A stretch of 64,000 nucleotides of DNA from Phoronis australis (GCA_002633005.1 NMRA01000078.1:381868-445867), one strand, 5' to 3'. Shown: positions 1 to 10,878, counted from the first letter of the stretch. Notes: a model not told the origin generated them from the sequence alone. Numbers and translations are program-made.

Positions 1-815
1 GTTGTAAGCGGAGGAAGCAACCACTTATTGGTCGTGTCTGGAGAGGGAAGTTTGTTAGGGCCAGCCTACCGGGTCCTCTCTGACCTACGAGTCCTAGGTG
101 ACCGGAATTAGTTGGTTTACGAACCATTTTTAACACGGTCCTTAAATCCGCCTATGTGATCTCAATGCGACCACCACACGCGGGCATAGGAGGTTCTTAA
201 AACCCGGGTCGCTATTATACGCAAAGTCAAGGCACCGATAACTGCCTTGTGCCGTGCTAGTGGCAAGTGCTGGTTTCCCATATATGGCTACTTAGGTTTG
301 CCGTCCAAACCGAAGCAGGCGGTCTAGGAAAAAGCTGTGTAATCTGACATCGCACCGTGAAATTATTTTGTGACCACTCCTTATAAAATGCTTATCTTTT
401 TAGAACAGCCTAGGCCTGCTAAGCCTCGTTTTGGTGACACTTTACCCTGTATGTGACTGTTGGCCCGTGTTTCAATACTAGTAAACTACCACCCCTCCAA
501 AATAAAGCAATTAGTTAGTTAACAATTCTTGGATGTGTCACAAAGTGAATTTTGAGAAGCAGGGTTCAGGTTTCGTTTTTTTCCACATACATGTAGCCGT
601 CGTCTAACTAGTGGCCCAAAACGTTGGTGACGCTCAGCGATGTTGCATACTTCAGAGACCGCGGTTGACGACGCTTAGAAAGCATAAGTTTGTTTCAAAT
701 TTTGCAAAGAGTTTAGCAGAATATGTTTTAATGGGCTTAAACAAGGTTTAGGATTATTTTAAACAAGCATGTTCTTTCCGGTTTTATGATCATCAAACGT
801 ATGGATGTTCTAGAC
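1..815. other. Non-coding stretch, nothing identified
   Basis: No ORF, tRNA or obvious repeat structure is visible on either strand. Confidence 0.5.
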
Positions 816-1028
816 TCACTCCTTGCCGAATTCAATGTACTGCAATTTTGTACACAGGTCCCTCTTCAACCAGTCTGCGTGGTCGGCAGAGCCCAGGGTA
901 TCGATGATAGACTCAAATGACACCACTCCAGTCCTCAGTTCTAGCTCAGACTCTGTCTCCATCTTTGTCTTGTGTCGAGTTTCACGGATGACGTCAGTCA
1001 TTGTTTTCTTTGCTTTGCACTCCGGCAT
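816..1028 (-). CDS. Possible terminal exon, unidentified
   Basis: A 70-residue open frame ending in TGA-proximal text FGKE-stop. Its composition is protein-like: charged, with a soluble amphipathic end (WLKRDLCTKLQYIEFGKE), unlike neighbouring spurious frames. I do not recognise the family. The Met at 1028 may be internal, because the frame could be the last exon of a minus-strand gene whose earlier exons lie to the right. No convincing splice acceptor was fixed, so it may also be chance. Confidence 0.25.
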   Translation of the reverse strand: MPECKAKKTMTDVIRETRHKTKMETESELELRTGVVSFESIIDTLGSADHADWLKRDLCTKLQYIEFGKE

Positions 1029-1920
1029 TGGCCGTGCATGAATTGCGTAGTCGCGAGAACCTCGCGAAAACGCAAGTCCACTGAAGATTTAGCGAGATAT
1101 TGCCATGTATTGCAAGCGAAGCATGAAACCAAACTTAAGCTTCTTTGAATTCTTTTTGCGTCCACATTACTTAACCCAGGACCGAGTTCCAAGAACAAAT
1201 TGCTTGTAAGAAAAGCGAGATCATACAAAAATCACGCAAACCCACGCGAGTAGCCTGAGAACGGACTGAATCTTGGCGTATGCTAGTGCAATGACCGCGG
1301 TTGAAAATATTGGTTGCTAAGAATGGAATGTTGAATTAAGGGAGTTGCCTGTAAGTAAAACGCTAATTCTTTTACATATCCCATGATTTCTGACAGCAAG
1401 TATTCGATCACGAGAGTGTCTTGTGTGTGAATAGAACAGTGGTACCACCTGGGATATGTAAAACCAAGACTAAGATCGTAAATTTCATCCTTCAAAAGAT
1501 ACTTGGCTACTTTAAAAGATTTATTCCCTGAACACCATCATAGGTCTTTCTCCGTGTGGACCGTCTTCGCAGCACAGGTCCGTGATGCCACTGAACGTTT
1601 CATCCCCCACAAAATTACAAGACCAAAATACCGAGTTCCCTGGATAAATCCTAAAACCAAAAATAAGTCTTAGAAAAAGAGACAGACTCTTTCGCCGCTC
1701 AAAACGCACTGGAAACGAACCAGGCAGAGAAACTTTCCTGAACCTCGGAAAACTTATTAAAAGTCTATAATAAATAATAAACGCACAATTTTCTAAAGTC
1801 TTTACAGATATGCCCAACAAGGACACAAGCCCCTATAACTCTATTCCTGATGTAACTTTGTCCACTAATGGTGTCCACATTTGCAAAGTCCCAACTTTCA
1901 TAAAGCCGCTGTACCGGATG
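1029..1920. other. Non-coding stretch, nothing identified
   Basis: Only short stop-ridden frames. No conserved exon or repeat was recognised. Confidence 0.4.
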
Positions 1921-3290
1921 AAATATCTCCTCCGCTGAAGATATTGCACCAGTCCTTCAGAAAATATTTACCAAATCCTATCCATCATCTGCAATCCCGT
2001 CGGAATGGCGAACTGCAAACATAGCACTCATCTTCAAAAAGATGATAAAACATTGGCTTCAAATTACCTCCGAATATCACTCACCTGCAGACGCTCCAAA
2101 CTTATAGAGCACACAGTTGTCAGTAACATTATGCCTTATCTTCACACAAACAATATGTCATGCACCTGACAGGACGGTTTTCGTAGTCATAGCTCATGCG
2201 CACAACTATGGAAGCAGGCACTTAAACTGGCGCCGTTTTGCTGGTTCTCTCCAAAGCCTTCGATAAGGTACCTCGTGGAAAATATCAGATACTGCGGTGT
2301 GTGGAGTCTCACTCACAATTGGATCAAGTCCTTTCTGTCTGATAGAACACAGAGAGTCGTAGTTGATGGCGAGCTATCAAACTCTTCTCCTGTACAGTGC
2401 GGGATGCCCCAGGTCGCTGTCCTTGGTTCTGCACTCTTCATACGATATTATCTACCTTCCTGACTCCATCCTTTCAAACGTCCGTCTCTTTGCCGATGAT
2501 GCACTTCTCCATAGACCTATTGCTTCTTCTCATGATTGCCAAGTACTTCAACAAAACTTAAACTCCCTAGCCTACTGGGAAAAGTCCTGGAAAATGGATT
2601 TCAACGTTTTCACATGCAATATTCTAGATGTTTACAAAAAAGCCCCCCCCATAATATACAATTACAGTCCTCAAAACTCACCGCTCACATGCATAAATCA
2701 ATCTTACCAATATTTTATCATGGAACGCTCACATAGACACAATCATCTCAAAGGCAAACAGAACTCTTGGCTAATATTCAGCGAAATCCCAAATGCACCT
2801 CGCGAAACAAAAACCTTGGCCTACACTTGTTTAATGAGGCCCAAACTTGAATATTCCTCTTTCATCTGGGATACTTCCAGGCACAAGCTCCAATATTGAC
2901 AACATAGAAAGAATACAACGTAGAGCAACCAGGTTCGTCCTTAATGACTAATCCAGATACTCTCTGATACGTCTATGTTCCCCACTTTCACATGGCCCAC
3001 TCTCTAAAAAAGACGCGCTCAAAACAATCTGTCTATCATGTACAAGACCGTACACAGCCTGGTGGCCATTCCTCACCCATACCTTTCACCCCTACGTGTT
3101 TGTAGTTTACGTAATTACCCCTCTCATACCTTTGAGAGAACATACATTCGCACTGCATACTACGCAAAGTCTTTCTTTCCACCTACTGTTTTACTTTGGA
3201 ATAGACTTCCGCCGCAACATGCCATTTGAGTCATCAGAAACAACAGAAATGTTCACGAGTCGTATTTCGAACATCAACCTTACTCAGTAA
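1921..3290 (+). mobile_element. Degenerate non-LTR retrotransposon (CR1/jockey-like RT remnant)
   Basis: Pieces in shifting plus-strand frames reproduce the reverse transcriptase order of CR1/jockey-type LINEs. A fingers segment (SAIPSEWRTANIALIFKK) lies near 1990-2040. WIKSFLSDRTQRVVVDGE lies at about 2310-2370, followed by a damaged GMPQ..VLG block at about 2400-2430. The catalytic FADDALL motif is at about 2490. The thumb region (LAYWEKSWKMDFN, then KTLAYTCLMRPKLEYSSFIWD) precedes the usual C-terminal stretch (HSLVAIPHPYLSPLRV, WNRLPPQH). Frameshifts and stops occur between pieces, so it is dead. The endonuclease part and 5' end are absent. The 3' untranslated part may run to about 3420. 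Confidence 0.8.
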
Positions 3291-3420
3291 ACAAGAAAAC
3301 TTGTTTTTATCCTTGCACTAACCCGCACTTCGTTTTGTTGTTATTTTCACAGTTATGTTGAACAGTTCTAATTTATTCACTAACATGCGCCAACATATAA
3401 GGATCGGTATTTCGATCGCT

Positions 3421-6355
3421 TGTTGAATCGCGGAAGAAGAAAAAAGATTCAAAGCCGGTTTGTCCATGCACTGTTATCCTTCTACCATTATCGGGATTGC
3501 CGCTATCATTGTCATCAAAACGTTATGTGGCAACATGCATGGCGCAGTAGGGGACTTTTCATATTGGAGCTCTCTAGAGTAATGAGAGCACGAAAGTTTC
3601 TTCCGGTTGACTGACCCCGACTTAGATTTGGTGGATAGAAATTACTACGTAGTGGTTCATAAATATAAAAGCAGAGGAAATAAATCCCACTGCCAGCTCC
3701 TCCCGTTGTTGTATTGATTAAAGTTCGCCACTTCATTTTAACTTTTATACATTGGCTGGGATCGAAATTCTCTCGCTTCATCAGTGGCATCCACTGGCTT
3801 TGTCGCGAAGATACAAAAATTGAACAGAACGTCGTAGATCGTCCATTGATGTGTCAAAAGATCTCCCTTTTTTCGTAAGACATTGGTACACCCCACAGAA
3901 CAGCTGGGAAAATTTACCGGCATTATAATGGCAGGAAAGGTGTTAAAAGGCTGTTTATACCAGTAGGTTGTTGATGACCTCTGACTTCCACTTGCTAAAT
4001 GATAACAATTGGGTCTTCAGATGTTTATCATCATCTCCGTAATTATTTTTGAATCATCAACTCATTCCCGCCAGACTGAATCATATCATACATAATCTTA
4101 CAAAAAAGACCTGAAGGAATTGACTCGCGTTTATTATTTAGTAGATGAGCCATTTGTAAATCAAATATTCCGGTATACCAGATGTGATCACGACTGAACG
4201 CTGATGATGGCTTCTCTAGAGAATGGGAATTGAATTGTTGCCTTGTAAAATAATTAAGAAAATACCAGAATAGTGGGAACTGTGACGTCACGTATTGGAA
4301 CGCCCAGAACTGTGTGTTTGAAAAGCTGGTGTCCGATCAATAATGGAAGAAAGTCAGATGGCTGCTTCTTAACGTTCGTTACAGCGCCTCCGGCTTCATA
4401 GCGGGTAATTGGTATATTAATTTAATAAGTTGTAAGACTTCCTATATTTGCCGATGTTGTCCGCGCGCCTGTAAGGCAGGGGCTTCTTAATACCAGGAAA
4501 AGTTGCCCGGAAGTGTAAAAATATACGCATACTTTGATCGACAAATAGAGGAAATAGCCTGTTGAAACGTTCGATTTGCTAGCTGCGGATCTAGCTTGGG
4601 GTTTCAAAGGGTTCATACTCCCTACTTGGCCAGTTCTTACTGTTACGGACGAATACAAAGTACTGTTCATGTATGTCCATATCTGGTGCTCTGTTCGTGC
4701 TTATTGCTTGGTGGGATTTCCGGCAGTAACAAATAATCTCTTAAAATTACACTTGTTTTTAAATGTTTACTAATGGAAGCAGGCAAATTGAGGGTCATTT
4801 ATTTGATTTCTTAAATATTTCAAAATTTGATTGAATTACTACTCGCGTAGCATTTAAAGACGCCTGTACCGCGAAAAACTAAGTTGCGTTATTCGAAGTG
4901 GTTCTCTGCCACTATATCAGAATTCAACGTGTTCGTAAGATAATAAAGCTTGCTCTTAAAGATTTGAAATTTCTGTTGATGTCAAAGCATTTTGTTTTTA
5001 GTTTCAAATTTAAAAAAGAACGATCCATCAACATCTCCCACAAGCCAAAGCAAGTCTCCTTATCGGGTATATCCTGACATAGACATAGCGCATGTCATCA
5101 ATGTGGAAAATGCGACTTTTGCCATTTAGTGTAAGCAAAATAATGTCGAATTCAAGCAGCAGCCCGGCAATTGATGTTTAAAATAAGAAACAAAGGTAGC
5201 GTAGTATTCAAATATATTCCAAAATACACAAGAGAATTCTCTTTGGGAAACCTCTTGCATAACTGGCTTGCCTGATACTTCAGATTCGGAGAGCGATCGC
5301 ACAGTCATGATAATCATAATCTGCCGTTGATATCCTTCCTGTCAGCTGTTTGTCGAGTGACTGTGAGCGCATGCGTGCATTTATCATAAGTGGGAGGAAG
5401 ATTAGGAACTCTGTGGTGACTACAGAGTTTTTCCTTCGCGGTATTTCAAAAATCGTGAGCTTTGTGATTTTTCGTGGAAATTCTCTCACGGGGGAAATGA
5501 ATAAATCTGTTGTAGATGTTTCGAGGGATGGTACTTTCGTCAGGAATCTATTAAAAGATATTTTTAACGAGCATTCGCATGCCATGCCTCTTTAAACGGT
5601 GTTGTGAAGTATTCCGAATGTTAGCAAGAACATCTACCTTTAATCTGTTATTAATGTTTTAATTGTTTTTAAGAGTAACAACTATCTCGCAAAATATCTC
5701 ATTGTTAGGAAGCGAAAACATTCTGCTCTGACAACAACGGACTCATTATCCATGTCACGTGACTGACTCGCAATAGGTCTTATCGTTGTAGTAATCAAAT
5801 CAAAGCAAAGTTGTGGTGTCGGGCATTCTAAATGTCTATGTCATTTATAGTTCGGTTTGCACTTTTTGTAATCCTAGGGAGGACCAAATTGAAATTGATT
5901 TAACAACAACAAGTGCAATGATTCGACAAAAAATCTTACAGATATTTATATCGCTTCATTCTAGTTATTCGTAGACCGAAACGGTTATGTCCGCAGTGAA
6001 CAAACTGATTCTATACCATTGCGGTCCTATTCAGTTAACTAATTACGTTGCCTTCGTTACCACTGGCCTAATTTCTAACTTTTCAAGTTTTAGTTGTAAA
6101 CCCGTGAAACCGTATATATTTGAAATTCCTGAAGAATCTTATTGTCTGCACATAAATAATGCCAGTTGTTCGTAGTCACGTGACATCCTGCATTTTTAAA
6201 TTAGAATTTTTCACGGAGACCGGCCTACACTGAAAATAGCCGAAGCGGAGAAAATTCAATAACGTGGTGTGCAATTTGTTTTAAAGACCTAAATTCCTTT
6301 TATGTAGAATTACTTGACAAGGCAGCAAACCTTCTCCCTGTGACACGCTTTATAT
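3421..6355. other. Non-coding stretch, nothing identified
   Basis: Only short frames on both strands without recognisable domains. A small dyad around an ACTCTGTGGTGACTACAGAGT segment near 5409-5430 is the only local structure noted. Confidence 0.4.
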
Positions 6356-6500
6356 CTAAAGCGCATGGTTTACATTCTATTGCTCATCACAAAAATGCTA
6401 CTCGTATGGAATGAGTTGCCGAATTCTCTGAAGCAATGTACAGATAATGACACTTTCAAGTCATGCTTTATAGAGTTCTTTGTCAAAACAACGATCAGTG
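6356..6500 (+). mobile_element. LINE RT 3'-terminal fragment
   Basis: The translation WNELPNSLKQC at 6407-6439, followed by TFKSCFIEFFVK, is the typical last block of CR1/L2-type LINE ORF2 proteins (W-N-x-L-P ... F-K/R). No RT core is attached. It is a different and older fragment than the one at 1.9-3.3 kb. Confidence 0.5.
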
Positions 6501-6961
6501 TCGTTGGCCTGCCTGCTTGCCATGTATTGTAAATCTGTGATACAGTACTTAAAACGTTGCATCGCCAGAATTATACAGTCATTGTACAGCTGCACCACTG
6601 TTTGTCGAACTTTTGGTATTAGATTAGGCTAGAAAACAGCACAATCACTGATCTGCATATTCTGAAAATCGATGAATAACGCCAAATCCTCCTCTCAGTC
6701 GCGTGTCCTTGCATTCTCTAACAATGACTGTGGACATTTTCCATCGGTGTCCTGATCCTCGGTTATTCTTAGAGAATTCGAGGGAATGCGGCTTTGGGGA
6801 CTGTACCAATATCAAAGACCATGATTCGCTTCGATGTATAATATACAAAACAATCGCTTTATATTGAATTTTAGCTGGCTTCTTATCAGCCAAACTCTGA
6901 TCCAGAAATTTGAGTACATTGGCACCTATATTCAGTGAGGAAGGTATCGAACTTCCTTTAA
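6501..6961. other. Non-coding stretch, nothing identified
   Basis: No conserved exon, RNA gene or repeat was recognised. Confidence 0.35.
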
Positions 6962-7198
6962 GTTAAAGAAAATCTTTACGACTTAAAAGAATTTTTCGAA
7001 GCTGAAGATGAAACAGGATTTCTCCCAAGATATATAGAAAACTGTCAAAAGATTAGAAAACAATTCCACCACTTAAGGAAAATTTTAAAGAGTGATTATG
7101 AAGAAATACTTTGCCAATTGGTGATCAGAATTTCGGAAAATGGAACTGCCACTGTTTTTGTTCGGAAAAAAAACATGAAACAATTAAAACTATCGTAG
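6962..7198 (+). CDS. Unidentified open frame, exon-like
   Basis: A stop-to-stop frame of 78 codons (from after TAA 6959-6961 to TAG 7196-7198) without an initiating Met until its C-terminal end. The translation is lysine/glutamate rich and helix-like (DLKEFFEAEDETGFLPRYIE, then CQKIRKQFHHLRKILKSDYE), then a strand-like ISENGTATVFV. This composition is far more protein-like than surrounding frames. It may be an internal exon or a gene fragment. I do not recognise the family. Confidence 0.35.
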   Translation, partial: VKENLYDLKEFFEAEDETGFLPRYIENCQKIRKQFHHLRKILKSDYEEILCQLVIRISENGTATVFVRKKNMKQLKLS

Positions 7199-7669
7199 CT
7201 CTAAAGGAATTCCATGGGTATGCAACTGTGAAAGTTATCGAAGTAAGCCAATATTGATCCTTTGTGCGTCAATGTTCGGTCGTTTGCAAACGCTAATTTG
7301 AGTGAAAACCCTAACTCACTGATTTCGTGTGTCATAAGTGAATTTGTATCAACCACAACTTCGCTCACCAAGGCCTCAGCTGTTGTTAAACACCCTCCTG
7401 TGTGATCAATTCATTATACACAAGAACCATTTCAAACAATCGATGACCTCCCTCAGCTTGATTTACCCAGACCTTCTTAGTCCTATGCCGTTTCATGACT
7501 AGTGAAATAACGTGTTCTATTTGCAGTGTTGACGCCTAATGGCATCAAGTACTTATTGGATGTTCAGCTTTGGTGAAACAGAGCAAAGCCATTTGTGATT
7601 GGTCAAAAGATGACTACGGTTTCTTAAGGAGTGCACGTGCTCGAAGCAACCATTGAATATATTTGAAAG
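7199..7669. other. Upstream region of the K+ channel gene
   Basis: AT-rich sequence without a recognisable core promoter element. The 5'UTR and promoter of the channel gene presumably lie here or farther upstream. Confidence 0.35.
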
Positions 7670-9067
7670 ATGGCCAACTGGTCTGTCGTTGTTGGCATGG
7701 GCCGCGGGCGCGGCAGCAATGGTAGCAGACATCAAAAATCGCTAGCTCGCGTCAGCACAGCGGAGGAAACAGAACTACTTAATCATCCATCACCTGGCGG
7801 CAGCGGAGGTAACGGTGTCTGGGCGAAGGGCAAGATGTCGTTGATGAGTGATAAGGATGGCATGGCGCTCCATGACTGCAAGGCGGCCGGATGTCAAGTG
7901 GTCACCCTTAACATCAGCGGGGCACACTTCGATACGCGTGTTGGTGTCCTGAACCAACACCCCGATACCTTATTGGGCAACCCTGATAAACGGAAGAAAT
8001 ATTACGACAGCATACGCGGCGAGTACTTTTTTGACCGACACCGACCAACCTTCGAAGCAATATTTCACTATTATCAATACGGGAAACTAAGAAAGCCACC
8101 AAACGTTTCTGATGACATATTTCTGGACGAGCTAGACTATTTCGAAATTGAAAAGGACGTTGTTGACGACTTCAAACGCAACGAAGGGTACACCGAGGAC
8201 GAATACGTGTATCCGGAGAACCCGACATGCAAAACAATATGGATGCTTTTCGAGTATCCGGAAACGTCTACGATGGCGTTTGTTATTGGTTGCATTTCGA
8301 TTTCAATTACACTGATATCAATAGCATTGATCGTCTCCGAGAGTATGCCTGATTTTCAGGAATTATCTTTATGTGCAAAAAATAAAAGTGCCAATAACAG
8401 TGCGGATACAGATGCAAATAACGATGCTCCCCAGTGGTCCAGCATCTTTTTCATTATCGACACCATTTGCACCCTTTGGTTCACGGCAGAGGTCGTTATC
8501 CGATGCGTCGTGTGCCCAAGTAAGTTCGCATTCTTTAAAGACATCAAAAACTACATCGACATTGCTGCTGTCGTCCCCTATTTTGTGACTGTGGGTAGTG
8601 TTGTCATTACCATGAGCTGCAAAGTGGCCAGTGAGAATACATCGCTTGCATTTTTACGGGTTCTCAGACTTATCCGAATACTCAAGTTGACCAAGCATTT
8701 CAGCGGTCTGCAATGTTTGGTACTGACGTTTCAAGCAAGCGTTCGGGGACTGTTCCTGTTCGTGATAACATTGATGATCTGTGTCTTGCTGTTCTCGAGC
8801 GCCATTTTTTACGTAGAGAGCGGAGAGAACAAAAACCGACCAGACGGTGAAGGGAGTGAGAAAATAACCAGTATTCCCAACGGTTTCTGGTGGGCCGTCA
8901 TCACAATGTGCACCGTCGGCTATGGTGACGTTTATCCAATGACAACAATGGGAAAGATAGTGGGCTGTTTGTGCGCCGTGTCTGGTGTCCTTACTCTGGC
9001 CATACCAGTTCCTATTATTACTGAGAACTTTAACAAGTTCTATATTCATCGCTCATCTAGAAAGTAA
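7670..9067 (+). CDS. KCNA: Shaker-type (Kv1) voltage-gated potassium channel
   Basis: A plasma-membrane pore subunit for delayed-rectifier or A-type K+ current; it acts as a tetramer. Domains in the 465-residue frame: T1 tetramerisation domain at about 77-174 (EYFFDRHRPTFEAI); S1 at about 201-223; an S1-S2 loop with sequons NKS and NNS; S2 at about 257-280; S3 at about 292-314; S4 at 325-344; S5 at about 352-380; pore helix and filter TVGYGD at 415-420; S6 with PVP at 446-448. The start ATG has a strong context (A at -3, G at +4). S4 carries R330, R333, R336, K339 and K342, one triplet fewer than Shaker. The apparent stop TAA (9065-9067) lies inside GTAAGT (9064-9069), a perfect donor, so a C-terminal tail may be spliced on. 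Family assignment is certain. Whether the gene is single-exon is not. Confidence 0.96.
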   Translation: MANWSVVVGMGRGRGSNGSRHQKSLARVSTAEETELLNHPSPGGSGGNGVWAKGKMSLMSDKDGMALHDCKAAGCQVVTLNISGAHFDTRVGVLNQHPDTLLGNPDKRKKYYDSIRGEYFFDRHRPTFEAIFHYYQYGKLRKPPNVSDDIFLDELDYFEIEKDVVDDFKRNEGYTEDEYVYPENPTCKTIWMLFEYPETSTMAFVIGCISISITLISIALIVSESMPDFQELSLCAKNKSANNSADTDANNDAPQWSSIFFIIDTICTLWFTAEVVIRCVVCPSKFAFFKDIKNYIDIAAVVPYFVTVGSVVITMSCKVASENTSLAFLRVLRLIRILKLTKHFSGLQCLVLTFQASVRGLFLFVITLMICVLLFSSAIFYVESGENKNRPDGEGSEKITSIPNGFWWAVITMCTVGYGDVYPMTTMGKIVGCLCAVSGVLTLAIPVPIITENFNKFYIHRSSRK

Positions 9068-9349
9068 GTAGGCAACAAGTTTAGTTCCACGAGTAGAAGA
9101 CTGACGCATGCTCAAATGGGGAACTCGAAATGTACTAGGTGTCGCTAGAGTAGTCCTACCCATAAAAATGCATGCATTCGTTGGTGCGTTCGCTAGACAC
9201 AAGACACTCGAGAGTAAAAATAGCCTCAGCTTTTGCATGATGATGTCTCGCGAAGAGTTGCTTTTTAGAGTGTCTTGTGTCTACATAACGCAACCCCGGT
9301 AAAATCACGTGGGACCCATAACCACCGAACGTCCCTATTATCGCTAAAA
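9068..9349. other. Region 3' of channel exon
   Basis: Intron or 3'UTR of the channel gene, depending on use of the 9064 donor. No downstream exon was recognised. Confidence 0.35.
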
Positions 9350-9496
9350 CATGGACGGCGCACCATAGGGGGCTGGAGGGCTATAGCCCCACCACTTTTT
9401 TCATTGCTACGCCGCACATGGTCTATAGGCTGTGCACCACAAGGGAGCTGAGAAGGCTTTAGCCTACCCACATTTTTCAGTGCTGCGCCGCCCATG
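9350..9496. repeat. Dimeric GGCGGCGC inverted-terminus repeat, copy 1
   Basis: Begins CATGGACGGCGCACC and ends TGCTGCGCCGCCCATG, so the termini are inverted repeats. Inside are two tandem half-units, each with a GGGCTATAGCCC-like core followed by a CACTTTTTTCA stretch and a GCGCCGC end. Related copies lie at 24821-24966 and 40581-40644. It is short, non-coding and MITE-like. Confidence 0.7.
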
Positions 9497-10085
9497 TAAA
9501 AAGAGGGCTCTTTCTTCGTTAGCACCTCCTAGTGGCCATCGAGTCAACCATTGGACTGTCACACTACACTCAATGTGGTGAAAATTAACAAAGGCTTTCA
9601 TCACACTTCACGTCGTCCTCTTGTCAGTAGTCGTTTCACATAACGTGTGCGTGATTCAGTCAACCTGAAGCACCTTCCATTGTCTTATGCATGAATCCAT
9701 TGTTAACTTGCATCGTACTTCGCAGCCGTGTGTGATTCTGTGATTGGAACACAAAACTATTTTGCGGAAATAAATTCAGTTCAATGAAACCTTCCGCTTA
9801 ACAGTCACAATCCGTAACGATTCCATAATTGAGTTCCATTAGACTTCTTACCAAAGAAGCCACCAAGCACTTGATCAGTTCTTTGCAACTTTGTTTTTCC
9901 TGTTATTTCCGCAAAATTGACCCCGTGTTCTGATTCGTATGTGAAAATGTGAGGGTGTTGTCAGTTATTGGAAAACGAGAATACTAACGATTGCCTGAAA
10001 TACGCTTCGAGGCACATGGTGCCGCGCATGCCTGAGTTTAAGTGTTCCCCTTCCTTTTAAAACTGATCTTTCCTTTGGTAGTGTG
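9497..10085. other. Non-coding stretch, nothing identified
   Basis: No gene or repeat recognised between the MITE and the split SINE. Confidence 0.35.
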
Positions 10086-10228
10086 AGAGGAGACAGTGTG
10101 ACCTAGTGGGATGAGTGTCCGCTTCTTTTGGGTTCGGGTCCAATAGGGGCACTCTGCTCGACCCTTGAGTCAGCTCCTCAGCTCGGTTTTATCTGTATAT
10201 TAATAAATCATAAAATTGGTTCCAGGTG
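10086..10228 (+). mobile_element. tRNA-derived SINE, 5' part (split copy)
   Basis: Head GAGGAGACAGTGTGACCTAG with a decayed B box (GGGTTCGGGTCC), then the family body CAGCTCCTCAGCTCGGTTTT, ending CCAGGTG. The family's following sequence resumes at 10801, so a 572-bp element has split the copy. Other copies: 46593-46851 (+) and 57352-57598 (-). Confidence 0.8.
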
Positions 10229-10800
10229 CATTACGGCGTTTTCCCGTTGCTCCCCACTTGTTCGATTCTGTAGCCCAACAACAAGTTGGGAAGTTTACCC
10301 ATGTAGCCAATATCTTACAGGACTGATTAACTCCATTCTGGCATTCATGGTTGGAGGGTTAGCTCTCGTTTGTTCGATAATTGCTCTAATCTTCAAAAAG
10401 ATCGTATCTAGCTTGACTGGGTTGTGCTGTTAAAAACAAAAGTTAAGTTATAACACATTTGAGCACAAGCCAATAGCATTTCTGAAATCCTCGTATAATG
10501 GTGATCATGTTTAGTTTTTGCAATGAGCTATACCAGGTATAGCTCATTGGTTTTTGAATCGCCAAAATCGCCCAACTGCAACCGAAGTTACGATAATCTA
10601 TTCTTTCTGAATGTACAAATTCGCTCTGGGTTTGACGGTGTTCACACGTGGTCTGTAATAAGCCAGGTAGATAATTGGCCTGCCTGTTGTCATAACAGAC
10701 AAAAGACTTTGCGTGGCAGCTAACAAAGAAGCTAGATGTTATCAGACGCTCAGAACCCCCTTTGTCTGGTAAAGTCACTGAACGGGAAAACGCTGTCATG
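10229..10800. mobile_element. Non-autonomous DNA transposon inserted in SINE
   Basis: 572 bp with 20-bp terminal inverted repeats: left CATTACGGCGTTTTCCCGTT; the right end reverse-complements to CATGACAGCGTTTTCCCGTT (3 mismatches). It interrupts the SINE exactly between CCAGGTG and the family's ATC(A/C)GTG. Near its centre is a nearly perfect hairpin at 10524-10553, arms CAATGAGCTATACC and GGTATAGCTCATTG around one A. No transposase frame is seen. No clear target duplication was found. Confidence 0.75.
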
Positions 10801-10878
10801 GATCCGTGAAATGGGTCCACCCCAACGGCCTACGCACGTCTGATACAACGTGTACCAGACCGCCTGTAATTATTTTTT
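10801..10878 (+). mobile_element. tRNA-derived SINE, 3' part (split copy)
   Basis: Continues the SINE body: ATGGGTCCAC, then CGCACGTCTGATACAACGTG and the partial palindrome, ending in the family's CTGTAATTATTTTTT T-run. Confidence 0.8.

Noticed and set aside
7914-9049. Minus-strand ORFs opposite the channel (for example 8654-9049)
   Set aside because: Antisense shadows of the conserved S4-S6 coding sequence.
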